From Chitinophagales bacterium (GTDB taxonomy: Bacteria; Bacteroidota; Bacteroidia; Chitinophagales; BACL12), in contig JACMJP010000129.1 in assembly GCA_014380545.1 (NCBI GenBank), positions 1 through 18,566 of the forward strand: a stretch of 18,566 nt of DNA, given 5' to 3'. Position numbers and translations under genes: made by a program. Shown here piece by piece: positions 8,464-16,335 of the stretch (position 1 is its first letter; each line of letters opens with the position of its first letter). The notes beneath the pieces were generated by a model. It was not told where the DNA came from. It saw nothing but the letters and a program-made list of their open reading frames with translations, and made no database searches.

Positions 8464-9208
8464 ATTCCGGATTCAAATTTATCCAGAAATTATTAACTCC
8501 CTCACCAATTAATAATTGAATTTTTTGTCCCTGAATAAGATCAAGGATAGAAAGAAAACGAAATACTGCCTGGTATTTATCCCCGCAGGTTGAAAAAACA
8601 TCAGCAAATGCCGACTTGCCTTTCATTTTACAAAAAGCTAAGACACTCGTTGCTTCATCTTCAATGGTATAATTAAATTGCTGTATAACATGATCCTCCA
8701 TGTGTGGCTGGTTGCGATAGCGCTCCATCACCTTTTCAAAAACCTTCAGCAACGAAAATAAATTTACTGAACTCAACTCCATCTCATTGCTGTATCGCTT
8801 TGCTAAAAAATCATGTTCTATAGAAAAATTTCCACGGTGCATTTTTAGCTGACGTTCCTGCTCTAATGTTTCCAATTGTCCAATTACTCCTTTAAATCTC
8901 TTGTACTCAAGTAATCGGTCAACTAATTCTTTTCTTGGGTCTATTTCGTTTCCAAATTCATCTAATTCTTTTCTTGGAAGTAACATTTTTGCTTTAATGC
9001 GCATGAGCGTTGCCGCAACTAAAATAAATTCACTGGCAACTTCAATGTTTAATTGAGTCATTCCATGAATGTAGTCGAGAAAACCCTTTGTTATTTTAGA
9101 AATTGGAATATCATGTATGTCTAACTCATCCCGCTCAATAAAAAATAATAAAAGGTCAAAAGGTCCTTCAAATTGGGGGAGTTTAATTTCAAATGTTTGC
9201 TGCTCCAT
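8447..9208 (-). CDS. scpA: Segregation and condensation protein A
   Basis: This 253-residue kleisin bridges the Smc heads and binds ScpB in the bacterial condensin complex, which compacts and separates chromosomes. The N-terminal Smc-neck-binding segment FEGPFDLLLFFIE (13-25) and the following DIHDIPISKIT are signatures of ScpA. The C-terminal winged-helix region with FLSILDLIQGQKIQLLI is the part that contacts the Smc head. Length is normal. The stop is TGA and overlaps the start of the flippase-like gene. ScpB is not encoded next to it, unlike in many Firmicutes. The ATG at 9208 follows an AT-rich intergenic stretch of 74 bases downstream of recQ. Confidence 0.93.
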   Translation of the reverse strand: MEQQTFEIKLPQFEGPFDLLLFFIERDELDIHDIPISKITKGFLDYIHGMTQLNIEVASEFILVAATLMRIKAKMLLPRKELDEFGNEIDPRKELVDRLLEYKRFKGVIGQLETLEQERQLKMHRGNFSIEHDFLAKRYSNEMELSSVNLFSLLKVFEKVMERYRNQPHMEDHVIQQFNYTIEDEATSVLAFCKMKGKSAFADVFSTCGDKYQAVFRFLSILDLIQGQKIQLLIGEGVNNFWINLNPEYEQTA

Positions 9209-9282
9209 TTAATTGTAAGTTAATGGTTAATTATTAAAAGTTAATAGGTTTACTAATAACCTTTAACGATTAACTAATTTCA
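9209..9282. repeat. AT-rich intergenic region with repeated GTTAAT/ATTAAC units and a stem-loop
   Basis: Between recQ and scpA the hexamer GTTAAT occurs three times on the plus strand, with inverted TTTAAC and ATTAAC copies after it. GTTAATAGGTT (9240-9250) pairs with AACCTTTAAC (9258-9267) around a 7-base loop, with one bulged base. Read on the minus strand, the stem is followed by TTTTAATAATT, so it could act as a weak recQ terminator or an mRNA processing site. Blocks of TTAAT-type repeats are common between genes in Bacteroidota. Confidence 0.4.
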
Positions 9283-11484
9283 TTAATTCGCTACTTCACT
9301 TAAAAATTTTACATGTAGTAATTGAATTTCTTCTGCACTTAATCCTTCTTCCTTTAATTCATTAAATGCCTTGTCTTTGTCAAACGCTACAGTTCCACGA
9401 AAGTAATCAAACACTTCATCCTGCAGATCTTCTTCAATAATATCATTTAAGTAGTAATCAAGATTTAGTCTTGTTCCGCTGGAAACAATTGTTTCTATTT
9501 CATCAATTAATTCTATGAATTTCATGCCCCGCATTTTTGCAATTTCTTCAAGCGGTAATTTTTTATCTATATTTTGTATGATATAAATTTTATGAACAGA
9601 TTTATTTGCAACCTGCTTCATTACAAATTCACTTGGCTTTTCTATTTCATTTTCTTCAACATATTGATCAATTACTTCAATGAATTTTTCCCCAAATCTA
9701 TCGGCTTTGCCTTTACTTACGCCGGAAATTTTTATCAATTCTTCCATTGTAGTAGGGTACATTGTTGCCATTTCTTCCAAACTATTTTCGCTGAAGACTA
9801 CGTAAGGAGGAAGTTTATGTTCTTTTGCAACTTTTTCCCTAATGCTTGAAAGCATTTCAAATAATTGCGGATCTAAAACACTTTTTCCGCCGGTGTTTTC
9901 CATTTCAATATCTGAAGTGTCCGATTCAAAATCATGATTCAGCGATACCATAACAGATTTAGGTTTATCAATAAATTTTCTTCCTTCATCTGTTAATTTA
10001 ATTAAACCATATTGCTCGATGTCTTTATACACAAAATGATTTAATAAACACTGGCGCAAAATTGAATTCCAGAAATGATCATCTTTTTCTTTTCCAATTC
10101 CAAAAACATCTAAATTATCATGCCGGTAGTTTTGTATTTCTGTTGTATGTTTTCCAAGAAGCATATCAACTAAATATGGAATTGGGTTATTTTCATTTAC
10201 CCCTGCAACAACTTTTAATGCTGCCTGAATAAAATCTTTTCCTTCAATTCTTTCTTTTGGTTTTAAACAGTTGTCGCAACTTCCGCAATTATCCTGTGGG
10301 TATTCTTCACCAAAATAATGCAATAAGAATCTTCTTCTGCACACACTTGCTTCTGCATAAGCAGCAGTTTCTGCTAATAATTGTGCGCCCATTTCTCTTT
10401 CAGAAAGAGGTTTATCCCGCATAAATTTTTCCAGCTTCTCAATATCTTTATAAGAATAGAAGGCAATACATTTTCCTTCTAACCCATCCCTTCCACCTCT
10501 TCCGGTTTCCTGGTAATAATTTTCAATAGATTTTGGAATATCAAAGTGAATAACAAAACGCACATCCGGCTTATCAATTCCCATCCCGAATGCAATAGTT
10601 GCAACGATAACCTGATAATCTTCCATTAAAAATCTATCCTGCACATCTGTTCTTTCAGCTGATTCCATTCCTGCATGATATGCACCGGCTTTAATGCCGT
10701 TGATATTTAAAACTTTAGCAATATCTTCCGTTGATTTTCTGTTGAGGCAATAAACTATTCCGCTTTTCTTTCCATTTTCTTTAATGTACTTTACAATTTG
10801 TTTTATTGCAAAGTCTCTGGTTCTTTTCGGGCGGATTTCATAGTATAAATTGGGGCGATTAAATGAGGAGATAAAAATATTCGGTTCGTTTAATCCAAGA
10901 TTTTTCTTAATATCGCTTTGCACCTTTGGTGTTGCAGTTGCAGTTAAAGCAATAATTGGGATGCGTTCATTTATTGTATCAAGCATATTTTTTATCTGCC
11001 TGTATTCAGGACGAAAATCATGACCCCATTCAGAGATACAATGCGCTTCATCAACCGCAATAAAAGAAATTTTTATTCCTTTAAAGAATTCTATATTCTC
11101 TTCTTTCTTTAAAGTTTCAGGGGCAACATACAGCATTTTTGTCTTGCCGGATGTAATGTCTGCTTTTACTTTTTTTATTGTTTGCCTGTTAAGGGTTGAA
11201 TTTAAAAAATGTGCAATATCATTATTGCTGCTGTAGCTGCGCACAAGATCAACCTGGTTTTTCATTAAAGCTATGAGAGGGGAAATAATTATTGCTGTTC
11301 CCTCACTTAATACCGCAGGTAATTGATAGCACAAAGACTTGCCACCACCTGTTGGCATGATAACAAATGTATCGTTACCGCTTAATAAACTTGTAATTAT
11401 TTCTTCCTGTTTTCCTTTAAATCCGTCAAAGCCAAAATATTCCTGTAAGGATTCCTTCAAAGACATATCTGTTTCTATTTGCAT
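9283..11484 (-). CDS. recQ: ATP-dependent DNA helicase RecQ
   Basis: This 733-residue protein is a 3'-5' superfamily 2 helicase for recombination and replication-fork repair. It has the Walker A motif TGGGKS (45-50), the DEAH box (145-148) followed by CISEWGHDFRPEYR, the GRGGRDG arginine-finger motif, zinc-binding cysteines C382, C400, C403 and C406, an RQC winged-helix region, and an HRDC domain at about 540-612. After the HRDC comes about 110 residues of extra C-terminus with helix-turn-helix-like and acidic helical segments, making it longer than the roughly 610-residue E. coli protein. Such extended forms are usual in Bacteroidota. Met7 (ATG at 11466) fits the conserved N-terminus about as well as Met1. 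It is first of the three minus-strand genes recQ, scpA and the flippase-like gene. Confidence 0.95.
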   Translation of the reverse strand: MQIETDMSLKESLQEYFGFDGFKGKQEEIITSLLSGNDTFVIMPTGGGKSLCYQLPAVLSEGTAIIISPLIALMKNQVDLVRSYSSNNDIAHFLNSTLNRQTIKKVKADITSGKTKMLYVAPETLKKEENIEFFKGIKISFIAVDEAHCISEWGHDFRPEYRQIKNMLDTINERIPIIALTATATPKVQSDIKKNLGLNEPNIFISSFNRPNLYYEIRPKRTRDFAIKQIVKYIKENGKKSGIVYCLNRKSTEDIAKVLNINGIKAGAYHAGMESAERTDVQDRFLMEDYQVIVATIAFGMGIDKPDVRFVIHFDIPKSIENYYQETGRGGRDGLEGKCIAFYSYKDIEKLEKFMRDKPLSEREMGAQLLAETAAYAEASVCRRRFLLHYFGEEYPQDNCGSCDNCLKPKERIEGKDFIQAALKVVAGVNENNPIPYLVDMLLGKHTTEIQNYRHDNLDVFGIGKEKDDHFWNSILRQCLLNHFVYKDIEQYGLIKLTDEGRKFIDKPKSVMVSLNHDFESDTSDIEMENTGGKSVLDPQLFEMLSSIREKVAKEHKLPPYVVFSENSLEEMATMYPTTMEELIKISGVSKGKADRFGEKFIEVIDQYVEENEIEKPSEFVMKQVANKSVHKIYIIQNIDKKLPLEEIAKMRGMKFIELIDEIETIVSSGTRLNLDYYLNDIIEEDLQDEVFDYFRGTVAFDKDKAFNELKEEGLSAEEIQLLHVKFLSEVAN

Positions 11485-11660
11485 TTTTTTACTTAATTTT
11501 TATACGTACTATGCTATTATTATCAAATGATTTTTACAACTTCGCTCCGCAATTCGTCATCATACTTAGTTGCAGCGCAAGTAAATTTAGTAAATAGATT
11601 CTTAAATTTAAAATAAATTCTGCTTTTTACAAAAATGTAGAGTTCAATTCATCGGCAATA
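11485..11660. other. Divergent intergenic region recQ/manC with a GC-richer island
   Basis: These 176 bases must hold the promoters of both recQ and the guanylyltransferase gene, but no clear TTTG/TAnnTTTG pair was found on either strand. Positions 11538-11582 form an island visibly richer in G and C than its flanks. Its ends form an imperfect inverted repeat (ACTTCGCT and AGCGCAAGT), and it contains the string CAATTCGTCATCA. It resembles short dispersed intergenic repeats seen in Bacteroidota; that is recollection, not a search result. Confidence 0.3.
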
Positions 11661-12740
11661 ATGAAAAACGTTTATGTTGCAATAATGGCCGGAGGTATCG
11701 GGAGCCGGTTTTGGCCTGAAAGCAGGATAAAGAAACCAAAACAGTTCCTTGATATTCTTAATTCAGGTAAAACATTGATCCAAAGCACCTTCGACAGATT
11801 TTTAAAAATAGTTTCCAAAGATAATATATTTATTGTTACAAGCGATCAGTATGTTGAAGAAATTCAGCAACAAATTCCGGGTATTCGTAAAGATCGCATC
11901 CTTAGTGAACCGATGCGCCGCAATACAGCTCCCTGCATTGCTTATGTATCTCATAAAATAGCAACTCTTGATGCACGGGCAAATATTATTGTTGCTCCGA
12001 GTGATCATTTAATTTTAAATGAAAATAAATTCTTCGAAATAATATTGAAGGGAATTTCTTACACTGAACAGCATAATGATCTTGTAACGCTCGGAATAAA
12101 ACCGACAAGACCCGATACCGGCTATGGCTATATTCAGTTTAAGGATATTGAAGTGGCTGATGGAATACATAAGGTGAAAACTTTTACTGAAAAACCTGAT
12201 CTTGAATTGGCCAGAACATTTATGGCAAGTGGCGAATTTTTATGGAATGCAGGTATTTTTATCTGGAATACAAGTGCAATTATTGAAGCCTTTGATAAAC
12301 ATTTACAGGAAATGAATCAACTATTTTGGGAAGCCAGAAAATCATTCAACACAGAAAAAGAAAAAGCAGCAATTGGGAAAGTATATAGCAGATGCACAAA
12401 CATTTCCATTGACTACGGAGTAATGGAAAAGGCCAACAATGCGTATGTTATTCCTGCAGCATTTGGCTGGAGTGACCTGGGAACATGGGCAAGTTTATGG
12501 TCAAATTATGAAAAAGATTATTTAGGAAATGCTGTTAAGGGTAAAAGAGTGATGATTTATGACGCAACAAATTGTATGGTAATGGTGCCGGAGGATAAAC
12601 TAGTTGTATTGGAAGGATTAAATGACTTTATAGTAGTTGATACAGGTGACGTTTTATTGATTTGCAAAAAAGAAAACGAACAGTATGTAAAAGAAATTAC
12701 TGCTGATATGAAGATGAAGGGACTGGATGGGTTTTTATAA
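11661..12740 (+). CDS. manC: Mannose-1-phosphate guanylyltransferase (GDP-mannose pyrophosphorylase)
   Basis: This 359-residue nucleotidyltransferase makes GDP-mannose from mannose 1-phosphate and GTP, supplying mannose, fucose and related sugars for surface polysaccharide and glycoprotein synthesis. The GTP-binding signature spans residues 11-29 (GGIGSRFWPESR, then PKQF). FTEKP (175-179), the FLWNAGIFIW segment, SIDYGVMEKA and FGWSDLGTW are further family motifs. It is the short form: the C-terminal cupin phosphomannose isomerase domain found in the proteobacterial type II (bifunctional) enzymes is absent, so isomerisation must come from another gene. It stands 56 bases before the aminotransferase gene on the same strand, with no obvious functional link. 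Cytoplasmic. Confidence 0.92.
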   Translation: MKNVYVAIMAGGIGSRFWPESRIKKPKQFLDILNSGKTLIQSTFDRFLKIVSKDNIFIVTSDQYVEEIQQQIPGIRKDRILSEPMRRNTAPCIAYVSHKIATLDARANIIVAPSDHLILNENKFFEIILKGISYTEQHNDLVTLGIKPTRPDTGYGYIQFKDIEVADGIHKVKTFTEKPDLELARTFMASGEFLWNAGIFIWNTSAIIEAFDKHLQEMNQLFWEARKSFNTEKEKAAIGKVYSRCTNISIDYGVMEKANNAYVIPAAFGWSDLGTWASLWSNYEKDYLGNAVKGKRVMIYDATNCMVMVPEDKLVVLEGLNDFIVVDTGDVLLICKKENEQYVKEITADMKMKGLDGFL

Positions 12741-12796
12741 AAATCCATTTGAACTAGTTTGATTTTATTTATAAGCATGTATTATTTTTACAAACA

Positions 12797-13939
12797 ATGC
12801 AAATAAAATCAAAACTTCCAAATGTTGGTACAAGCATTTTCACAAAAATGACTGCACTTGCAAATGAACATGAAGCCATTAATCTTGCGCAGGGGTTTCC
12901 TAATTTTCCTTCTTCAAAAAAACTTATTGACCTTGTATATTCTTATATGAAAAAAGGCATGAATCAATATGCACCCATGCCCGGATTAATGCAATTGAGA
13001 GTACGCATTGCAGAAAAATATTTTGATATCTACAATATTCAATATAACCCCGAAACCGAAATTACTATTACAAGCGGCGCAACACAGGCAATTTATACAT
13101 CCATTGCAGCCCTGGTTTATGAAGGGGATGAAGTAATAATTTTTGAACCTGCTTATGATTGTTATTCGCCTGCAATAAGATTACATGGAGCTATTCCTGT
13201 TGCAATTAATTTAACTACGCCCGACTTCTCTATAGACTGGGAAATGGTGAAGAAAAAAATAAACAGCAAAACAAAAATGATTATGCTGAATACCCCGCAT
13301 AATCCAACAGGGACAGTATTGGGTAAAAGGGATATGCAAGAGTTGGAAAAAATTGTTTCGTCAACGGATATAATAATATTAAGTGATGAAGTATATGAAC
13401 ATATTATTTTTGATGATTTAAAACATGAAAGTATTTTAAATTATCCAAAATTGGCAGAAAGAAGTTTGGCAATTTATTCTTTCGGAAAAACATATCATAA
13501 TACAGGATGGAAAATGGGTTATGTGCTTGCGCCTAAAGAATTAACAAGAGAATTCAGAGCGGTACACCAGTTTTTAGTATTTGCTGCAAACACTCCCATT
13601 CAATATGCACTTGCTGATTTTATACAGGACAAAAATGAATATTTGTATGTAAATGAGTTTTATCAGGAAAAAAGAAATTTGTTTCTGGATTTAATTAAAT
13701 CATCCCGCTTTACATTTACACCTGCAAGCGGAACCTATTTTCAATTATTGGATTATTCCGGCATTTCTGATAAAAATGATACTGAGTTTGCCGATGAATT
13801 AACAATAAAAAATAAAGTAGCAGGTATTCCACTTTCTCCATTTTATAAAACACCACCAAATAATAAAGTATTACGATTTTGTTTTGCAAAAACGGATAAA
13901 ACATTAGAGCAAGCCGCAGAAATTTTATGCAGGATTTAA
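12797..13939 (+). CDS. PLP-dependent aminotransferase, methionine/glutamine transaminase type
   Basis: This 380-residue fold-type I aminotransferase is of the YbdL / kynurenine aminotransferase / glutamine transaminase K group. The Schiff-base lysine is K231 (SFGKTYHNTGWKMGY). HNPTG holds N169, and SDEVYEH holds D197 and Y200, all cofactor contacts. The N-terminal LAQGFPNFP (about 30-38) and NQYAPMPG are typical of this subgroup. It probably transfers the amino group of glutamine or methionine to keto acids such as 4-methylthio-2-oxobutanoate. Its end overlaps the omega-amidase gene by 13 bases; that partner hydrolyses the alpha-ketoglutaramate formed when glutamine is the donor, which supports glutamine as a donor here. 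No other methionine-salvage gene is seen in the window. Confidence 0.88.
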   Translation: MQIKSKLPNVGTSIFTKMTALANEHEAINLAQGFPNFPSSKKLIDLVYSYMKKGMNQYAPMPGLMQLRVRIAEKYFDIYNIQYNPETEITITSGATQAIYTSIAALVYEGDEVIIFEPAYDCYSPAIRLHGAIPVAINLTTPDFSIDWEMVKKKINSKTKMIMLNTPHNPTGTVLGKRDMQELEKIVSSTDIIILSDEVYEHIIFDDLKHESILNYPKLAERSLAIYSFGKTYHNTGWKMGYVLAPKELTREFRAVHQFLVFAANTPIQYALADFIQDKNEYLYVNEFYQEKRNLFLDLIKSSRFTFTPASGTYFQLLDYSGISDKNDTEFADELTIKNKVAGIPLSPFYKTPPNNKVLRFCFAKTDKTLEQAAEILCRI

Positions 13940-14724
13940 CAATTACATTGGTTCAGGCCAATCTCATCTGGGAAAATGCAAAACAAAATCTTTTGCATTT
14001 TGATGCATTAATAAAAGATGCTTCAGAAACTGATTTAATTATTTTACCTGAAATGTTTTCTACCGGATTTTCAATGAAAAATGAAACTCTTGCAGAAAGA
14101 ATGCAAGGAAATTCTGTTGCATGGATGAAACAAATTGCGCAAACAAAAAATTGTGTTATAACAGGAAGTTTAATAATTGAAGACAATAGCAAATTTTATA
14201 ACAGATTAATATGGATGCAGCCGGATGGGGAATATTTTTTTTATGATAAGCGCCATTTATTTTCTTTAGCCGGCGAAGAAAAATTTTATACAGCCGGCGA
14301 AAAAAGAATTTTCCCTGAAATTGATAGCTGGAAAATGCTTCCGCTCATTTGTTATGATCTGCGTTTCCCTATCTGGAGCAGGCAATCATCACCTTATACT
14401 GAAATGGGTAATCATCCATATGATGTTTTAATATTTACAGCCAATTGGCCTGAAAAAAGAATTTCTGCCTGGAAACAATTACTTATTGCAAGAGCTATAG
14501 AAAATCAATGTTACGTTATTGGCGTAAACAGAGTAGGCAACGATGGAAATGATATTTATTACAATGGTTGTTCTTGTGTAATTGACCCAATGGGCTCAAT
14601 ATTATTTGAAGGATTAAACGAGGAATGTGTAAAAACAATTTCTTTGTCGAAACAACATTTGACTGATATAAGAAATAAATTTAAATTCCTGAATGACAGG
14701 GATGAGTATGAGATTAGACTATAA
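13927..14724 (+). CDS. Omega-amidase, nitrilase superfamily (YafV/NIT2-like)
   Basis: This 265-residue carbon-nitrogen hydrolase has its catalytic triad visible as E42 (LPEMFSTGFSM), K108 (YDKRHLFSL) and C142 (ICYDLRFPIW). The DKRHLFSLAGE and CYDLRFP segments are typical of the omega-amidase branch (bacterial YafV, eukaryotic NIT2), which converts alpha-ketoglutaramate to 2-oxoglutarate and ammonia. The gene starts inside the last codons of the upstream glutamine-type aminotransferase, so the two are translationally coupled. This matches the known coupling of glutamine transaminase with omega-amidase, which pulls the transamination forward. Length normal, no signal peptide, cytoplasmic. A generic deaminated-metabolite repair amidase is the alternative. 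Confidence 0.88.
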   Translation: MQDLTITLVQANLIWENAKQNLLHFDALIKDASETDLIILPEMFSTGFSMKNETLAERMQGNSVAWMKQIAQTKNCVITGSLIIEDNSKFYNRLIWMQPDGEYFFYDKRHLFSLAGEEKFYTAGEKRIFPEIDSWKMLPLICYDLRFPIWSRQSSPYTEMGNHPYDVLIFTANWPEKRISAWKQLLIARAIENQCYVIGVNRVGNDGNDIYYNGCSCVIDPMGSILFEGLNEECVKTISLSKQHLTDIRNKFKFLNDRDEYEIRL

Positions 14725-14782
14725 TCTGTAAAACCAATATAACCAACTGTGTTTGACCTCCGGTTGCAAAGGTGATTATCTA

Positions 14783-14820
14783 CGGGATGCCCTTACTTCC
14801 CGATCTTCAGAAAATTTTTC
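14783..14820 (+). terminator. Possible weak terminator after the omega-amidase gene
   Basis: CGGGA (14783-14787) pairs with TCCCG (14798-14802) around a 10-base loop, and a short T run (AATTTTTC) ends about 16 bases further on. The stem is short and the T run is displaced, so support is weak. It lies between the aminotransferase/omega-amidase pair and the promoter of the SPFH operon, where a terminator would be expected. Confidence 0.25.
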
Positions 14821-14827
14821 AATAATA

Positions 14828-14859
14828 TTTGGAAATCTATTTTAATATTGATATCTTTG
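14828..14859 (+). promoter_or_regulatory. Bacteroidota-type promoter of the SPFH operon
   Basis: TTTG (14828-14831) and TATCTTTG (14852-14859) are exact matches to the -33 and -7 elements recognised by the Bacteroidota primary sigma factor, with a 20-base spacer. The expected transcription start is near 14866, giving a leader of about 30 bases before the ATG at 14895. This is the best promoter match seen in the window. Confidence 0.65.
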
Positions 14860-14879
14860 TGATATCAAATTAATATCAA
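14848..14879. promoter_or_regulatory. Operator-like inverted and direct repeats over the SPFH promoter
   Basis: TTGATATC (14848-14855) and GATATCAA (14861-14868) form a perfect 8-bp inverted repeat with a 5-base centre. A third half-site, ATATCAA (14873-14879), repeats the second one exactly 11 bases (about one helical turn) downstream. The left arm overlaps the -7 box and the rest covers the expected transcription start, so a bound protein would block transcription. The ribbon-helix-helix protein encoded in the same operon is an obvious candidate binder, but that is inference; a PadR-type or other regulator elsewhere is equally possible. Confidence 0.5.
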
Positions 14880-14894
14880 ACTAAAAATCAATAT

Positions 14895-15749
14895 ATGATA
14901 ACCGACAAAATTGTAAAACCCGCATCAGGATATCTGATGTTGTTTTTGTTTTTCCTGGCAGTGGCTGCAAATGTTTATCTAATGGCTTTTGTTCATCCGG
15001 CATTTTCTCTAATATTTATTCCGGTATTTTTTATTCTTATTGGATTTTTCATTGTTAATCCGAATGATTCAAAAGTGCTTGTTCTTTTTGGAAAATATAT
15101 AGGCACAGTTAATGACAACGGATTTTATTGGGCAAATCCTTTTTACGGAAAAAGCAAAGTAAGTTTAAAAGCCAGAACGCTGGAAGGTGATAAAATAAAA
15201 GTGAATGATAAATTAGGAAATCCAATAATTATCGGAACAGTAATTATCTGGCAGGTGGATGACAGTGCAAAAGCGAAATATGAGGTGGAGAATTATGAAT
15301 TGTATGTGAAATTACAAAGCGATACTGCGGTGCGACATCTTGCCGGAACATATTCTTATGACCATTTCGGTGATGATGAAGCTCAAGAAATTACTTTAAG
15401 GGGTGGCGGCGAACATATTAATGATGTATTGATGAATGAATTAAAAGATAGGCTCATACTTGCGGGCGTAAAAATTATTGAAGCACGAATTACACACTTA
15501 GCATATGCAGAAGAAATTGCACATGCAATGTTACAACGCCAGCAGGCAACAGCAGTTGTTGCTGCACGGACAAAAATTGTTGAAGGAGCAGTAGGTATGG
15601 TGCATCTTGCTTTGGAGAAATTAAAAAAAGAAGGTATTGTGGATTTGGATGAGGATAAAAAAGCTGCGATGGTGAGTAATTTATTGGTTGTGTTATGCAG
15701 TGATAAGGCTGCAAACCCAGTTGTGAATACAGGAACATTATATCATTAA
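14895..15749 (+). CDS. SPFH/band-7 domain membrane protein
   Basis: This 284-residue protein has two N-terminal hydrophobic helices (about 12-32 and 36-54) followed directly by an SPFH (stomatin, prohibitin, flotillin, HflK/C) domain. The domain starts at about residue 55 with NPNDSKVLVLFGKYIGTV and then NGFYWANPF. The helical C-terminal part (about 200-265) has an Ala/Gln-rich stretch (HAMLQRQQATAVVAA) like other SPFH proteins, which oligomerise into membrane microdomain scaffolds. Its own role is unknown. It heads an operon with a small membrane protein, a ribbon-helix-helix protein and a thioesterase. Membrane topology places the SPFH domain next to the membrane, but the side is not decided by sequence alone. 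Homologues of this subtype are often annotated beside Arc-like DNA-binding proteins. Confidence 0.88.
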   Translation: MITDKIVKPASGYLMLFLFFLAVAANVYLMAFVHPAFSLIFIPVFFILIGFFIVNPNDSKVLVLFGKYIGTVNDNGFYWANPFYGKSKVSLKARTLEGDKIKVNDKLGNPIIIGTVIIWQVDDSAKAKYEVENYELYVKLQSDTAVRHLAGTYSYDHFGDDEAQEITLRGGGEHINDVLMNELKDRLILAGVKIIEARITHLAYAEEIAHAMLQRQQATAVVAARTKIVEGAVGMVHLALEKLKKEGIVDLDEDKKAAMVSNLLVVLCSDKAANPVVNTGTLYH

Positions 15750-15825
15750 CACATACTTAAACCCCGGTACTTATTTTATTGCAAATGGTCGAAATATATT
15801 TAAGGGGAGGAGATGATAGCATAAA

Positions 15826-16335
15826 ATGGGCTTTACAGAACAACAAAAAATAAACAATCCGCTCATACTCGGACTATTCTTATTCGGTGGAGTAGCGGCA
15901 ATAGGCGGAACAACATATGTTGTTTATGATACATATGCAAAAGGTGAAAATGTTTTTATTGTAATATGAATTCCGTTTTTTATTTTATTTGTTGAAGTGC
16001 TTGCATATTATTTAATTTTTCAAATCAAATTGGAAACAGATGTCAGCAGAGAGGGATTTGGATATAAGTACTTTCTTGTTTTACGAAAGAGAAAAGTAAT
16101 TGATTTTAACACCGTTATTAGCTGGCAAATAAAAAATATAGGAATGTTTAATGACCTTGGTGGATATGGGTATCAAAAAGCGGTATTTAAAAAGAAAAGC
16201 GGATATATTATGCGGACAGGTGATGTCATTGAATTTGTATTGAAGAATGGAACATCAAAAGTATTTAGTACAGAAAATGCGGCTATGTTGGAAAGTGTTT
16301 TGAGAAAATATATTGCTGAAAAGGAAATTAAATAA
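15826..16335 (+). pseudogene. Small two-helix membrane protein with PH-like C-terminus, interrupted by in-frame TGA
   Basis: One reading frame runs from ATG 15826 to TAA 16333-16335 (169 codons before the stop) but contains a TGA at 15967-15969, codon 48. Before it come MGFTEQQK and a first membrane helix (about 12-34). The frame then continues open with IPFFILFVEVLAYYLIF, so the TGA sits in the middle of the second helix. A TGG (Trp) there, one base different, would restore the protein. The remainder (about residues 70-169, with GGYGYQKAVFK and VIEFVLKNGTSKVF) looks like a bacterial PH-like domain, and I recall similar DUF6141-like proteins. The stop of the whole frame overlaps the ribbon-helix-helix start (TAATG). 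A GTG at 15997 could in principle restart translation, but no ribosome-binding site is evident. The gene may be a recent nonsense mutant or a sequencing error. Function unknown. Confidence 0.7.

Noticed and set aside
9574..9849. 91-residue plus-strand reading frame rich in Phe and Cys
   Set aside because: It is antisense to the HRDC and downstream part of recQ, and its composition is what AT-rich antisense DNA gives.
11541..11610. Short plus-strand open frame inside the recQ/manC intergenic region
   Set aside because: It has fewer than 30 codons, no ribosome-binding site and no recognisable sequence; more likely part of a non-coding repeat.
15967..15969. TGA read as Trp (alternative code) or selenocysteine
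   Set aside because: TGA ends mqnC, scpA and the ribbon-helix-helix gene in the same window, so the code is standard. A hydrophobic membrane helix is not a known selenocysteine context, and no selenocysteine-type hairpin is evident downstream.
15997..16335. A separate 112-residue gene starting at GTG
   Set aside because: The GTG lies in the middle of what would be a continuous membrane helix in frame with the upstream ATG, with no ribosome-binding site; one interrupted gene explains the sequence better.
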